Assembly: GCA_029207755.1 (NCBI GenBank)
Contig: JARCOQ010000005.1
Span: forward strand, 63,189,414 to 63,253,413
Direction: 5' to 3'
Origin: Chamaea fasciata
Taxonomy: Eukaryota; Chordata; Aves; Passeriformes; Sylviidae
Length of the DNA: 64,000 nucleotides
Shown: piece after piece, positions 11,057 to 23,104 of the stretch
Position numbering within the stretch: the first letter of the stretch is position 1
Layout of the letters: every line of letters begins with the position of its first letter
Notes under the pieces: model-generated
Databases searched by the model: none
The model's input: the letters and a program-made list of their open reading frames with translations, nothing else
What the model was told of the DNA's origin: nothing
Position numbers and translations under genes: made by a program

Positions 11057-11842
11057 ATCATAGAATCACAAAACAATTTACTTTGGAAGGGACCTTGAAA
11101 ATCCTTTGGTTCCAACCCCCCTGCCATGGGCAGGGACTCCTTCCACTAGACCACATTGCTCAAAGCTCCAGCCAGCCTGGCCTTGAACATTTCCAGGGAT
11201 GGGGCATCTACAACTTCTTTGGAAAACCTGTTCCAGTGCCTCACTACTTTCATGGTAAGTATTGTTCTCCTTAAATCTAATATAAATTTCTCCTTTTCCA
11301 GTTTGAAATCATTGCCAGTTGTCATATTCCGTCTCCTTTTTTGTAGACTCTACTTAGGTACTAGAAGGTGCTATAAGGAATCCCTTCTCTTCTCCAGGAA
11401 AGAGAGACAGTCTCTCAGGCTGTCTTCATAGGAGAGGTGCTCCATCCCTCTCCTCATCTTTGTGGCCCTCTAGACCCACTCCAACAGGTCCATGTCCCTG
11501 GTATCTTGGGGACACTGGAGCTGGATGCAGCGTTCCAGAAGGGGTCTCATGAGAGGGGCAGAATCCTCTCCTTTGACCTACTGGCCACGTTTCTTTTGAT
11601 GCAACCCAGGATATAGAGTTGTGAGTGCACATTGCTGGGCCATGTCAAGCTTCTCATCCACCAACACCTCAGAGTCCTTCTTCCCAGGGCTGCTCTCAAT
11701 TAATTCCCTGCCCTGCCTGTATTTCTTCTTGGGACCATCCCATGTGCAAGACCATGGACTTGGCCTTATTGAACTTCATGAGGTTCACACGGTCTGTCAA
11801 GGTCCCTCTGGATGGCATCCCTTCCCTCCAGCCTGTCACTCA
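11057..11842 (-). mobile_element. CR1 LINE, 3' portion, antisense
   Basis: The + strand begins ATCATAGAATCACA, the reverse complement of the short ATTCTATGAT-type repeats that end CR1. It then carries familiar CR1 blocks in reverse order: GGAAGGGACCTTGAAAATCC, CCATGGGCAGGGACTCC, TTCCAGGGATGGGGCATC, CTGTTCCAGTGCCTCAC, TCATAGGAGAGGTGCTCC, GAGCTGGATGCAG-like, and GAACTTCATGAGGTTCACAC. The element is therefore on the - strand, truncated at its 5' end and carrying only the end of ORF2 plus the 3' UTR. There are many substitutions and a small internal deletion near 11790. The open frames at 11156-11431 and 11621-11884 lie inside it and are not independent genes. The right edge is set where resemblance fades, within about 20 bases. 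Confidence 0.93.
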
Positions 11843-12806
11843 GCAAGACAGGCACAGCCCTTCATAGCAGTGGTGGTTCTGTGACAGCCACTGCCTGTCA
11901 TCCTCCTAAACAGACTTAGCTGGATAAAAACCTCATTTAGACTTTGTTTATAGACTGGAGGAGTGGGAGGGAGAAATGCCTCTAGAAAATAATACATAGC
12001 TAGCCTGGCTTTTAAATTGATAAATATATGTAAGATTTAAGAAATGCTGAGTGTCTCTGACTAACCAGAGGAAACTGCTGAGACTGGAAACTTCTCATGC
12101 TTTGGCAGAGACTTTGTCTCTCTGATTAACTTATTCTCTTTATAACCCTCAAAGCGAGGAGGTGCTGCCATCCCTACTCCTCAGATCAGGGCAGATATAA
12201 TGTCACTTCTCCACCAGAGTCACTCATAGTATGTCTTTGAAAAAGTAGGGATTTTTTGACCTCTGGTCTCCTGAGCCCTCTAGGAAAGCATGAAACCCAG
12301 CTTTTTGTCAACTCCTTAACTGGTAGCACACCAAAAGAAATGAAACAAAAAACACCAGCCCAAAAAGCTACAGCAATGTCTTTCAAGCCTCACTGTTAGC
12401 AATTAGCTTTCAAAAGTTATTACTTCAAAAGTAATTTATTATTTTACTAGCTGTTCAATAAGAGATCAAATAAAGTTAAGATGCCTAGTTAAAAATGTTC
12501 TTATTTTATTTCATTCCATTTGAGGAACTTGATTGGTCATTTGAAATGCTGGAGAGAATAGCTGAGTAGGAGTTTGGGGTGGGTGAAGCCAGCTAGCCAA
12601 GAGTTTTGTATTGGGTTTATGAAAGGGCTTGAGTAGGCTGAAATTCCAGGCTGATGAGATGGTCTCCACTATGATTACACTTCTTTCTTGGTAGAGAACT
12701 CAGTACTCTTGACATGTGAGCCATAGGGATGAAATAGGAGTTTATTTTCTGTAGCACTACAGGATTTCACTTTGCTGGGTTTTGTGGCCATTCTTGCTCC
12801 TATGGC

Positions 12807-12832
12807 AATGATACCAGGATGCTGGTATCATT
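12807..12832. repeat. Perfect 11-bp stem, 4-base loop hairpin
   Basis: AATGATACCAG at 12807-12817 and CTGGTATCATT at 12822-12832 are exact reverse complements separated by GATG. Related CTGGTA/ATACCAG and GGTACT words recur at about 13002-13085. Confidence 0.6.
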
Positions 12833-13636
12833 CCCTTTGGATCTAAGCTACGCAAGAGCTGACAAGTGGTCCAGGTCTGAACTAATTACTTAGAAATGGG
12901 AAGAATCATATCTTACTTCAAAAATTTGTCTGAGTCATGAAAGTACTCCCCCCGCCCCCACTTTCCCACCTTTTGCCAAAAGGCTCAGGAGCTGACAAAG
13001 GAGTACTGGTACTGGTACTTTGGACCTGGTACTGTGGTCCGAAAAGAGTTCAGCTCTGCTCATGACCCAATACCAGTTCAGTACTGCTGCAATTTTCAGT
13101 GGTGCTTTGCCACATCCTGCCCTTTCTTCTCAAATCTGAAGTTGTCTGCAGGATCCGCTGCTTTCCAAATTTGATCAACGTTGTTTTGCTTTTGTGTTAG
13201 CCTGTGATCCCCAGATGCACATCCTGCTTAGGATAACTGTGACCCTGACTTCAGTGGGAGCTGCTTCCTCTTACAGACAGTTCCAGCTGGACTCATCCCA
13301 CAGCCTGTGTTGTATCCTTTGAGGTCTGGGGGCACAGAGACACTCGCAGTCATGTTGTGCCTGCAACAGCCATGGAACCCTCCTCACTGGTTGCTGTGTG
13401 TGGCTGCGGATGGGTTCTGTGCAGCACCAGGAGCACAAGCAAAGGAGGGAAGCTTTATTCCAAGGGTGGCAAGAAAAACATCTCTGTGCTCTGAGGAAAA
13501 GGAGGAGAGAAAGTGAAGCATCTTGGAAATTCCTCAAAAGCTACAGGAATTGGTGAGGGGAGGAGGTTTTGAGATGATACATACATGGCAGTTGAAAGAT
13601 TCTTTGCCTTCAACAAAGAATAAATTTCTCAGGGGA

Positions 13637-13700
13637 AACAAAAAAACCACCAAAAACCAAAAACAAACAAAAAGAAAACAAACAGAAAAACAGGGGAAAA
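13637..13700. repeat. A-rich low-complexity stretch
   Basis: Runs of A broken by C and G (patterns such as AAACAAA and AAAAACC). It falls inside a chance open frame at 13523-13957 whose lysine-rich protein is a product of the composition. Confidence 0.6.
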
Positions 13701-16700
13701 AAAGGAGGGAGAACTGTGGGAGACCTGAAGTGTGTTTGCATTTGGAAGATTGTCTCTCCCTTCCATTTTCTTATTGTCAAAATATCCTGAAAATCTCCGT
13801 GGTTTTCTTCCCTTCCTGCCCCACCCCCAATTGGGAGTTTAAATTCAGAAATGCTGAAGTATTTAATTTCGAATCTTTCAAAATCAAGCTTTTTGACATG
13901 TTTGAAAATAAACTCATAGATCTAAACTATTATTTAAAGGAGAAAAAATTCAAGTAGATCAGCAAGGAAACAAACTGCAAATGCAATGTTTCACTTGGGG
14001 TTGAACAAATGCCTCGAATTCACCCTATTTTTAGTTCGTTTCTCTCTTTTTCCTGAGTTTCAGTTCCACACACTTTCAGTTTGTTTGACCTTTTTTAACA
14101 TTTCTATTACCCATCCTTAGTTTAATTTTTCATTTATTTAAATGAAAGAACAACAGTTACACGTTATTCTTATTTCTTAATCAAACCAACCAGCCATTCT
14201 AATGTAAATGTCTTGAGGATGAGCAAACAGGGGAAAGCATTCCATACAGCAAAAAATTTACAGAAATTATGGACAGAAAGCCCATACTTGGAGAATGAGT
14301 CAGTCTGCTGCTGTTTAGCAGAAAAAATCAGCACAGAAATATAGAGCTTTTAGAAACAGCTTATGAATTTACAGCTTGCAAAGTAAATGAATTCTCTGTG
14401 TCTCTCACACACATGCACTAACTCATTCCCCACACATGCATACATACAGGTCTCTGGTGGAAAGACAGGCAATGTGCAGTCTGCAGTGCACATGAACTTT
14501 CTGTTTAGAAAAGATTTTTCCAATAGGCACAAAATCCCACCCCCTCAGCACCCCTCCTTCCCCTCGGTCTGACACTGACTTCAAGGGAGGAGTTGAGCCA
14601 ATTATCTCTGAGTTCTACAGAAGGAAAATCTGCAATTTGCCAGTAGTTGTGAGAGAGAGAGGGAGAAAGGCAGGGAGGAAAAAGACTTAACTGGCAAATG
14701 TAGAAAAAAGCCCCTTCTATCCTAGAGAGAGACTATTTTAAAGTAAATCTCAGACAACAAGAAAAGAAGCTCGTGGGGAGGGATGAGCCAGGTAAGATCT
14801 GAGGAAGCACAGGGTCACCGCAGACAACTTTCATCCCGACCCTGATCTTTCTGCAGAGGATCTGAGTTGGCACAGAGGCAGGGTGGGCCAGCTGAATGCA
14901 CCCACTACCCTGCACGAGTAGGTGCTGTTCCTGAAATTCTTTCCCCACAGCAGAGCCTACAAAGTACAGCCTGCCAGAAAAGGCAGTGGGAGCAAGAGAG
15001 ACTGTCTCTCCTTTTCTTGAACTGAGCCTTGAGGAAAAGAGCTCATCTGCCCAAAGGGAAAAACGCACCAGTTCTGAGACTTCTTTACCCTATGTCGGTT
15101 GCCTGATCCAGTACCTACATCCATGGGGGAACACCCTCTGGAGCCCTGTGGTCCTTCCCAATCCTGCTAAGTTCTTGGGAAATACTGGAGAAGAACTGAG
15201 CCCAGAACCAGCAACGTAGGATCCACAGAACAACAGCCTTTTCAACAGCAGCCACCTCTGATTACAGTTATCAGCTTCATCAGACTGCACGGATACCCAG
15301 GACTTCTTCTCCTAGGAAAGAGAGGTAAGAAATCAGCACGGAGTTTGCGGTGAAAGTAGGAAACAAACATCCCACAGGAGCGATTTTGGTGTGCATGAAA
15401 ATTACAGGGACACTAGCAGTGATTAAGAAGTGACAGGTCTGTTGTGCATGATACCGTTTGTGTCTGCCTATGTCATTTTTAGCTGGGTGCAGTGATTAAC
15501 ACTGGGGTGGCAAACAGAGGCACAACCAGCAGCTGAAGAGAGAAGAGCACAAGGAGGGTAGTTCAGAAGTCTATTCATGAATGGGGAGTGGTAGGGAGAG
15601 CATACAGCCCGATGGGAAAATGAAAAACTGAGGTGCAATATCTTGGGGCAGGTTAAATATAGAATATCTTCCTTAGGTATCTCCCTATGAATGCTCAGGC
15701 TCAAATTTGTCAGTACCTCACTGACACTCAGACAAGCACTCTCCAGAGCATACAAAAGCATGTTCATTGTCATTCATTCCAATGCCTGCCTGGAAAAAGA
15801 GAAGTGGTGGTTAGCAGGTAGAGGATAACACAGGGAGTCAAGAGAAATGGAGTTTAATGTTGATTTTGGACCACAGTTTCAGCTCTTTCTGGGAAAATGA
15901 GATTTTCCCTTTATTTAGTGTTATTTAAAGATAACATTAATTGCCTGTATTTCTACGACATTTTGGAATCCCTGCACTGTGCCAATATAAAATACTAATT
16001 TAAACTTTCTAGCATCAAGCCAGTACATAAAGCAGAAGGTACCACTGGGAATTAATCTATGCTTAAGCATTTAATAAACTGGAAGGAAAATATGTAGATT
16101 AAAGCCAGCTGGAGCTTGTTTGTCTCCTCATTCTCTTCTGATTGATTTTGCTTTACTTAGTACATGAACATGTGGTCTCTCTCTGTTTCCTTTCTTCTGT
16201 CTCTAATCTTTTTCACTGTATGAGCCCCTGTGCTCTCCCCTGCCACTCATGGGTGTCAAGGCTGAAGTTTCATTCCTTTTCTGAGGAGGAAAAAATGTAA
16301 ACACAAATGTAAGCTCCCAGTTCAATGGCACACTCTGAGTCAGGTTTGCAGCAGAGGTGATGAGCAGCAACTCCACGAATCGAAGTACTGAAAAGAATAT
16401 TTTGACTTTGAGTGAAATTAAATGCTGTTAAAGAAACACAGGAGTCCTCTTGACTGAATGCCTTGACAGGTGGAACAAGGACAGCGTAAAGTGATCAGGT
16501 CCCTCAGCATGCATGTTCTATACAGGATATAAAAGGCATTCACTCAAAATGTGTAACTGTGCTCTCTCCCAGATGCTTTTGCGCTGAGTTGTAAAGAACT
16601 GCTCTCTAGTGAGTGTAAACCACACAGTCCACTTGCCCTCATGCAGCTACACTGGTCCACCATGGCCTGAAGAGCTGCCTCACCTCTAGATACTGGTCCT

Positions 16701-18490
16701 GGGCAGTAAAGTAGTTTGTAGTTTTTACACTTCATCTATTTCCCTGCTCTTCTCTGCCAAATTATTAAGCTGAGAGGGTGAAAGGAAGCTTTTTTTTTTT
16801 TTGTCCACCCATGGATGCAAAACAGTATTGGACTGGCTATGTGGGATAGTGTAAATGGAAACGTTTCAGAGACTGAATATGGTATTTTTGCAGTATTGGA
16901 GATAGGTCCTGTGGTAACCAAAATACAGAGTCCAGTTCAAATACCAGCTGTGCTCCTTGCTGTCATTTCTGCCACAGTAATCCCAACAGTACCATAATTC
17001 TGCATGTGTGTGTCCATCCAAAGTTGTGTTCTGGCATTAATCTGACTCTAATATTAGGCTGTCCTGCCCTGTGAAAGTAATTCAGAGTGTAAGCTGCTCT
17101 GAGGAGAGCATTGCATTTTCTTCTGTGCATTAGGTAGGGCCGAATATGCCATTGTTGTGCTGCAAATTATAGCAATAATAATAAATAGTCGAGTTTTGCT
17201 GTTTCCTTGGGCTATAGAACAGAGCTTACAATGATGCTGGACTTCAGAATTCCAGAGACTTCTTTATTTATCTGTGACTGTATCGTCACTGCTGCTTTGG
17301 TGTTTAGCATATGTTAAACAAAGTAAAATATTTTAAGCTCTTCCCTGAGATAATTGTCAGCTACATAAAAGCTTGGGAGATAAAAGTCACTCAAGGGAAA
17401 GATAGGAATCCAGATCTGGACCCAGAAATGATCTTTCAGTGTCCATAAAGTACTTGCATTGTAATATTAAATAAACAATACCTAAGTTAAATAAATAGCA
17501 CAAGGGGAACTTGATTATTCTTTAATAAGAACCTAGTAACCAAAATAAATTCTGTCCAAAGTGTGCCTCCTTTGCTGTAACAGTCAGCTTTCCCCACACA
17601 GGGGCTGTATTTTTCTTTCAGCACAGAACTCCTTTGAACTGGTAGATTAAAAAGGTCTGAGCAGCACCTTTTCTTTTCTACCAAAGTTTCCTGCATCTGA
17701 GTGCTATGTCAAAATGCAGTCTCCTGGGTCTCTAGACTCAGTTTAGATGTCATGGGTTAGGAATCTTGTCTAATAGCTATTTAAGATGGCCGTCCTTCAT
17801 CTTTTCTCCTGCTTGTACTTAGCACCTGTGCTTAGCAAAGCGAGTGGCACCCACAACATCTGTATGTATAAAGACTGGAGCTCCTAAAAAATCTGTTTCT
17901 GCAGTTCCACCCACTGACAGCAATCCTGTTGCAGCCATGATAGTTTGCTTATAGGGAGTTCCCACACTGCCAGTCCAAACAGCAGAATTAAAAACTGGTT
18001 TCTAAAAGGTCACTGGAGGCACAGGTCTTTGAATTTATCACCAGTCAGTGCTATTTTGTGGCTCGTGCTCCCTGCATCAGCAATGAATATTGCATGGGAC
18101 CAGCTATTTAAAGTTACTGAGATGTCTAGCTTGCACTGATGTTAAGCATGATTCTTGTTTCTGTCTGACTTTTGGCTGATCTCAGAAAATGAGTACTATG
18201 CACAGCTCCTATTTAGGCAGCCGAACGAAGCGATCTAGGTTCTAATGGCAGCTGCAGTGGCTGTAATATACTGGGCAATCTGACCTCTGTGTTTACGTAT
18301 CTAAATGAGAACCAAGTTTTACTGAAAAATCTAGTAATGTGTAAGTGCCACAGATGGTAGGAAGGAAGCTGGTGTCTCAGTTGAAGCGCAGCTGATAAAT
18401 TCAGCCCTTAATGTTTAAATGTAACAGCAAATTACCATTCAAAAGCATGTTATTTTCAGCGTAAATACCTTCATTTTTATATTACTTTAA

Positions 18491-18545
18491 AAGAAAAGAA
18501 AGAACAACAACAACAATAATAAAACCAAACCAAACCAAAAAAATC
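18491..18545. repeat. A-rich low-complexity stretch with CAA and AACC repeats
   Basis: Consecutive AACAACAAC, AATAAT and CAAACCAAACC words form a simple A-rich tract about 200 bases before the first RASD2 coding exon. Confidence 0.55.
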
Positions 18546-18738
18546 CCCACTCCCTGAAAATGAGACTGAAAAAGTTTAAGCATTTCCAGTGAAAAAAATT
18601 CTGCATTGATTACTCTGCTCTGCCATGCAGGACTATGCTCCAGAGTGCTCTTTGGCAGGTTTGTGATGAGGAGCTACCTTATTTTACCCTCCATTTGGTT
18701 TCTGATCTTTCCTCCAACTCTGCTATTTCCTCTTTCAG

Positions 18739-19018
18739 GACCAAGCAATGATGAAGACTATGTCTGGTGGAAACTGCAACCTGAACGTGCCGGCCAAGAA
18801 CTCGTACCGCATGGTGGTGCTGGGAGCCTCCAGGGTGGGGAAAAGCTCCATTGTCTCACGCTTCCTCAACGGCCGCTTTGAGGATCAGTACACTCCCACC
18901 ATCGAGGATTTTCACCGCAAGGTCTACAACATACGGGGAGACATGTATCAGCTGGACATCCTGGACACCTCTGGGAATCACCCTTTCCCTGCCATGAGGA
19001 GGCTTTCCATCCTAACAG
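18739..19018 (+). CDS. RASD2: RASD2 first coding exon
   Basis: The acceptor is TTTCCTCTTTCAG|GACC and the donor ACAG|GTGAGA. Nine bases of 5' UTR precede the ATG at 18748, so at least one non-coding exon must lie upstream. Coding length is 271 bases, ending after the first base of the Gly91 codon. It encodes the P-loop, switch I and the DTSG motif. Confidence 0.95.
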
Positions 19019-21049
19019 GTGAGAAAGTCAGGGGGAAGGTCATAAGGATAGACGTTAGCTTGAAAAGAGTAGCCTGGAGATGACTTTTTTTGGGAAATAG
19101 CTAAAGGGACTGCTTGATTTGCTGCAAGATGCATTTCTATAGAGAAATATTTCCTGGCTGGCATGTTCCCAGCACTATAAGGAATGCATTAGCCACAGTG
19201 GAGAAGTCCAGTGGGTGAAGGTCTGAAATTGAGATTTTCCCTTATCCATCTGCCTTCCCCTCCTGCTTCATTTTTTTAATTGATGTCACAAATAAATGGC
19301 TGAATGCAATTCTGTGGATATAAAGAGCAGCAAAGGGAAAATTAGGCATGTTGTTGTAGGTCATATACAGTGAAAAATAAATACAAACTGCACAGAAAGG
19401 GAATTCTAACCAAGAAAGTCCCAAGGATTTTTATTCCTAAAATTTCCAGCCTGATTTCCTTGATTTAATATTAATATTAAATTTAATATTTAATGTGCAG
19501 TAGAAGGTATAGCTTTTTACCCTTTCTCCTTAGTCTGCATCTAATCAAATGTGTTTAAATAGAAAAGAAGGAGAAATGGTGGGATCATTTTGCATCTTCT
19601 CACTGTCAAGCCATTCCTGTTGTGAGCTAAAATATATTCTTTAATTATAAAAGTGACAATAGATGTATATTCAGCCACAGCTCAAAACAAATCTTCTTTC
19701 TGGATTCACTATCCACTTTTCTAACTGGCCAGTGAAACATGACCTTCACATCTGACAAGGCTACAATCCATATTCAGTGAGGTCCTAGAACCAGTTTCTG
19801 GGATTCAAATGTGAGCTTTAGTCCCTGAAAGCTCTCTTAACATGTTCCACACAAATGTCATTCAACAGGCAATGATTTGCCTTATTTTCTACTTGCAAAA
19901 GGAATTGTAAGTCAGGAAATGTCAAAAGGAAATGCCAGGGGAAGTGTGTCATTTATGTATTAGGTTTTTTTCATGGTCTGCTTCTCTTGAGCAAATGCAG
20001 AGCGCACTGAGAAACCTCTCGTTCCTGACTTGGGTGTTCAGGACTGATTAGCTGCAAACCTTCAGTTCAGGTGTTGCTTCATGCATTGTGCAATCAAAGG
20101 GTTAAGGCTGAGTGGCTACCAGGTCTCCACTCTTTCTGGTGCCAGAACAGGATGTGTTTTACACAGATACAAATGAAAGGAATTAAAAAGAAGAGCAAGG
20201 CAGCACAGCTGAGATAGAAATATGTTTACCAAAGAGATAAAAACAGGCAATAACTTGCAAGCCCAGTGCAAACTAGGAATGCAACTGGTTACGACTGGAG
20301 TTACATCATAGCCAAAAGTCTTTTCCATAGCACTATAGAAAGATGTGGGGAGTTGAATCAGAAGAACTAAAGTACAGCTGAGTGAATAGGTGCCAAAGGA
20401 CGAAACAAAAAATACAGGGAGGAGAGGAAAATAAAAGAATTGCTTTTTAAAAATTTGCTCCTCTGAAACTGGCTGTGACCAACAAGCCTTTACAGTATCT
20501 TTTTTTGTTTTAATTGCAGGGGATGTTTTCATCCTGGTGTTCAGCCTGGATAACAGAGAATCCTTTGATGAGGTCAAGCGACTCCAGAAACAGATCCTTG
20601 AGGTCAAATCCTGCCTGAAGAACAAGACCAAGGAATCAGCTGACCTCCCCATGGTGATCTGTGGCAACAAAAATGACCACAGTGAAATCTTCCGCAAGGT
20701 ACGCACCGATGAAGGTGAGGATCTTGTCTCCAGTGATGAAAACTGCGCATACTTCGAAGTGTCAGCCAAGAAGAACACCAATGTGGATGAGATGTTTTAT
20801 GTCCTCTTCAGCATGGCCAAGCTACCTCATGAGATGAGCCCTTCCCTCCACAGAAAAATCTCCATCCAGTATGGTGACACTTTCCAACAGAAATCCTTCC
20901 GGATGCGCCGAGTCAAGGACATGGATGCCTATGGCATGATCTCTCCGTTCGCTCGCCGGCCAAGTGTCAACAGTGACCTGAAGTATATCAAATCAAAAGT
21001 TCTCAGGGAAGGTCAGTCCAGGGAGAGAGAGAAATGCACAGTCCAGTGA
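18748..21049 (+). CDS. RASD2: RASD2 (Rhes) small GTPase, complete two-exon coding region
   Basis: Joining 18748-19018 to 20520-21049 gives 266 codons plus stop, the usual length of RASD2. The protein has every Ras signature: P-loop GASRVGKS at residues 26-33, switch region with T49-P50-T51, DTSG at 73-76, NKND at 140-143 and EVSAKK at 170-175. A long C-terminal extension follows, ending in the CAAX box CTVQ (Cys263) for farnesylation and membrane attachment. RASD2 differs from its paralogue RASD1 (Dexras1) in sequence; the match here, from MMKT through CLKNKTKE to SVNSDLKYIK, is to RASD2. In mammals it acts in striatal neurons, modulating G-protein, PI3K/mTOR and dopamine signalling and acting as a SUMO E3-like factor. 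The start is the first of two adjacent ATGs, nine bases inside the exon. No disruption is seen. It converges with MB downstream. Confidence 0.98.
19019..20519 (+). other. RASD2: RASD2 intron
   Basis: A 1501-base GT-AG intron, phase 1, with a T-rich tract before TTGCAG. A 221-codon frame on the - strand at 20116-20781 covers its 3' part and the start of the next exon. It has no recognisable domain and is treated as an antisense shadow. Confidence 0.93.
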
Positions 21050-22195
21050 AGGAGGCTTGCACTTCTGTCTGAAGACAACATCCACATGCAGTGCCTTAAA
21101 GAAAAAATGATCTGTGGAAGCAAAGAGCAGGCTTGTGGGGTTTATTGAGAAAACCCAACACAGAGAAAGGATAACTTCCTGTGGATTCTGCTGAGTCACA
21201 AATGTAAATAACAACATCCTTGAAGATGACTGGGAATAATCATACACCTGAGATACAAGTGCATTTTTTTGTCTTTGTAATGTAGTTCCTCGTCATTCCC
21301 CTTTTTGTTTGAAAAATACAGTCCTGAGAAGTAAAGACATTTTAACCTTGTCATTACAAAGAAAATAGATCAAAAAATGCACAGAAGGCATTAGCAGTCA
21401 CCCAGCATGCAGCTCTTGCTAAGAGAGAGGAGGTTATGTGTGTATGTGTGTGTTTCTGTGTGCCACGTGCACGTGTGCGTGCATGCATGTGTGGAGCTCT
21501 CCTTTTAAAAAGTGGGACTTGCATTTCAAAGGACAGAAGTCTTAACTGAGCATTCCCAGATTGGGAGTGGACTCTATTTGTGGATGCATGACTTTCACTC
21601 ACTTCTGAGGGCACCTGCATTAAGAACTTGATTTTATGTTTGTTAGGACAGTTACCATTTGACATTGACATGAATGTTGGTTTGTATTATACATTTTATT
21701 TGGGATTTGTTGGGTTTTTTTATTGTCTGGGGGTGAGTTTTTAGCAAAATCAGATGTCAAGTGCATTTGATATTAAACAGTGTCTGCTTTCTACCAGTGA
21801 AATGTGGTTTTCATCTGTAACACTTTCTAATATGTACATTGATTGAAAGTGAAATTATTCTGCAAAAAGCCAATGCGTTCGGCTTCTTAGGAAGCCTGGT
21901 GTGATGTTGTTTCTCAAAGCAGCCCCACCAATTCAGAGTATCACAATACAGATGCCATCCTTTGCCTTGCTGGCCACTGGACTAATGATTCCTTCCTCTG
22001 CCTGTATCAGCTGAGAGTGACCTGACATATATGTAGAATCAGAGCAGTTCCGAGGCAGAATTGGATTCCTCTTCAAAAATAAGAACTGAATGATTATAGG
22101 GCCAGCTCCTTCATATTTCTTCTGCTGACATGCTTCTAGTAATTTTGTTCATGGTTTCCCTCACTATCTAATAAAGATTGCCTTGATGAGCACAT
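20520..22195 (+). CDS. RASD2: RASD2 last exon: coding to 21049, then 3' UTR
   Basis: It begins after TTAATTGCAG and completes Gly91 (GG). It encodes the NKND and SAKK guanine-specificity motifs, the basic C-terminal extension and the CAAX box, and stops at TGA 21047-21049. The exon's 3' end is an estimate based on AATAAA at 22170-22175. A shorter form could use ATTAAA at 21772-21777. Confidence 0.9.
21434..21494 (+). repeat. TG-rich alternating purine/pyrimidine tract in the RASD2 3' UTR
   Basis: A run of TG dinucleotides with two abutting CACGTG hexamers (21464-21469 and 21470-21475) and then GTGCGTGCATGCATGTGTG. Such tracts can adopt Z-DNA, and UG-rich RNA binds CELF and TDP-43 type proteins. 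Both are possibilities, not observations. Confidence 0.55.
21772..21777 (+). terminator. RASD2: Possible proximal polyadenylation signal ATTAAA for RASD2
   Basis: GATATTAAACAGTGTCTG lies about 720 bases after the stop codon. It is the commonest variant signal, but its use is unproven. Confidence 0.35.
22170..22175 (+). terminator. RASD2: Possible distal polyadenylation signal AATAAA for RASD2
   Basis: CTATCTAATAAAGATTGCC is about 1.1 kb after the stop codon and is the first canonical hexamer downstream of RASD2 on the + strand that I found. Confidence 0.5.
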
Positions 22196-23049
22196 TTGCA
22201 CTGCAGACATCCTTCAGAACAGCAGCTTTGTCCTGGCTGTTCAAACAGGATTGAACTAACTGGTCAGATAAATCTGGGGCTGTCCGTTCACTTCTTTCTC
22301 AGCCCAGTACAGGCTTCCTTATGTTCATCTCTCCCTGTTCTGCTTCTGGCTCTGTTGTTTGATGAGCTCCTGTATGCCCTCAAAGTCCAAAATATTCTCC
22401 CAAGCTTGCCACTCTTGCTGACTGGAATGAGATGTGTGCACACATATCTGTGAGAAAAACACGGTCCCAAGACAGTAGAATACACATGATACATATACCT
22501 CAGAAAGACCTTCAGATACATTGTCCTTCCCTCACCCTCAAGTTCTGTGTTTGGCTATATCTGCCTTGCTGTGTCCTGGGCAGAGCTGTGAGCTAGTTTG
22601 TGCTATAATTTGACAGGAAACCAAGAATGATGATTGTCCGTAAAAATTAGCCTCTGGGATTCAAAATCCCATATTAATTTATCAACTCTACCCTTCATTG
22701 GTACTGTATTGGTAAAATACACTGTTCTTTTATTCCTGTTGCCAGGGCAGCATCTTTCTGACCACGTCTCCCTTCGTATCTATAAATATGTACATGGTTT
22801 ATGATTAAACCTGATTTATTTATTAGCAGTGTCCTCATTTGGTGTTTCGGTTTGGGGTTTTTTTTTATTATTTCTCCAAGAATAATGAAGAAGGTCCTGT
22901 ATTTATGTTGTGCAGGTAATCCAGGTTAGTGAGTTCTGGGTTGAGAGTCCTGATGAGATCTCCAGTAAGTTCTGGGAAAGCCTTTTAGGTCCTCCAGACA
23001 GCAGGGGCTATGCATTTGCCTGTTTGGAACAGAACTGTGTCTGTATCCA

Positions 23050-23050
<1 letters not shown>

Positions 23051-23102
<52 letters not shown>
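23051..23102. repeat. (ATCT)13 microsatellite
   Basis: Thirteen uninterrupted ATCT units, likely polymorphic in length. A frame through it yields a repeated YLSI peptide and is not a gene. Confidence 0.95.

Positions 23103-23104
<2 letters not shown>

Larger units (their letters stand above)
11843..18738. other. Region immediately upstream of the RASD2 coding exons
   Basis: No coding exon was recognised. It holds a hairpin cluster at 12.8-13.1 kb, an A-rich stretch at 13637-13700, a possible 5' non-coding exon ending at a strong donor at 15324, and another A-rich stretch at 18491-18545. RASD2 in mammals has at least one non-coding 5' exon, so the true promoter is probably within this region or upstream of it. 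Confidence 0.4.

Noticed and set aside
13523..13957. 144-codon lysine-rich + frame
   Set aside because: Its length and composition come from the A-rich tract at 13637-13700.
17748..17945. Possible second LTR beginning TGTCATGGGTTAG with TATAAAG near 17867
   Set aside because: No matching CA end, no polyadenylation signal at the right distance and no clear repeat similarity.
20116..20781. 221-codon frame antisense to the RASD2 intron and exon
   Set aside because: It overlaps conserved RASD2 coding sequence on the other strand, has no recognisable domain, and contains hydrophobic stretches typical of reverse-read A-rich intron DNA.
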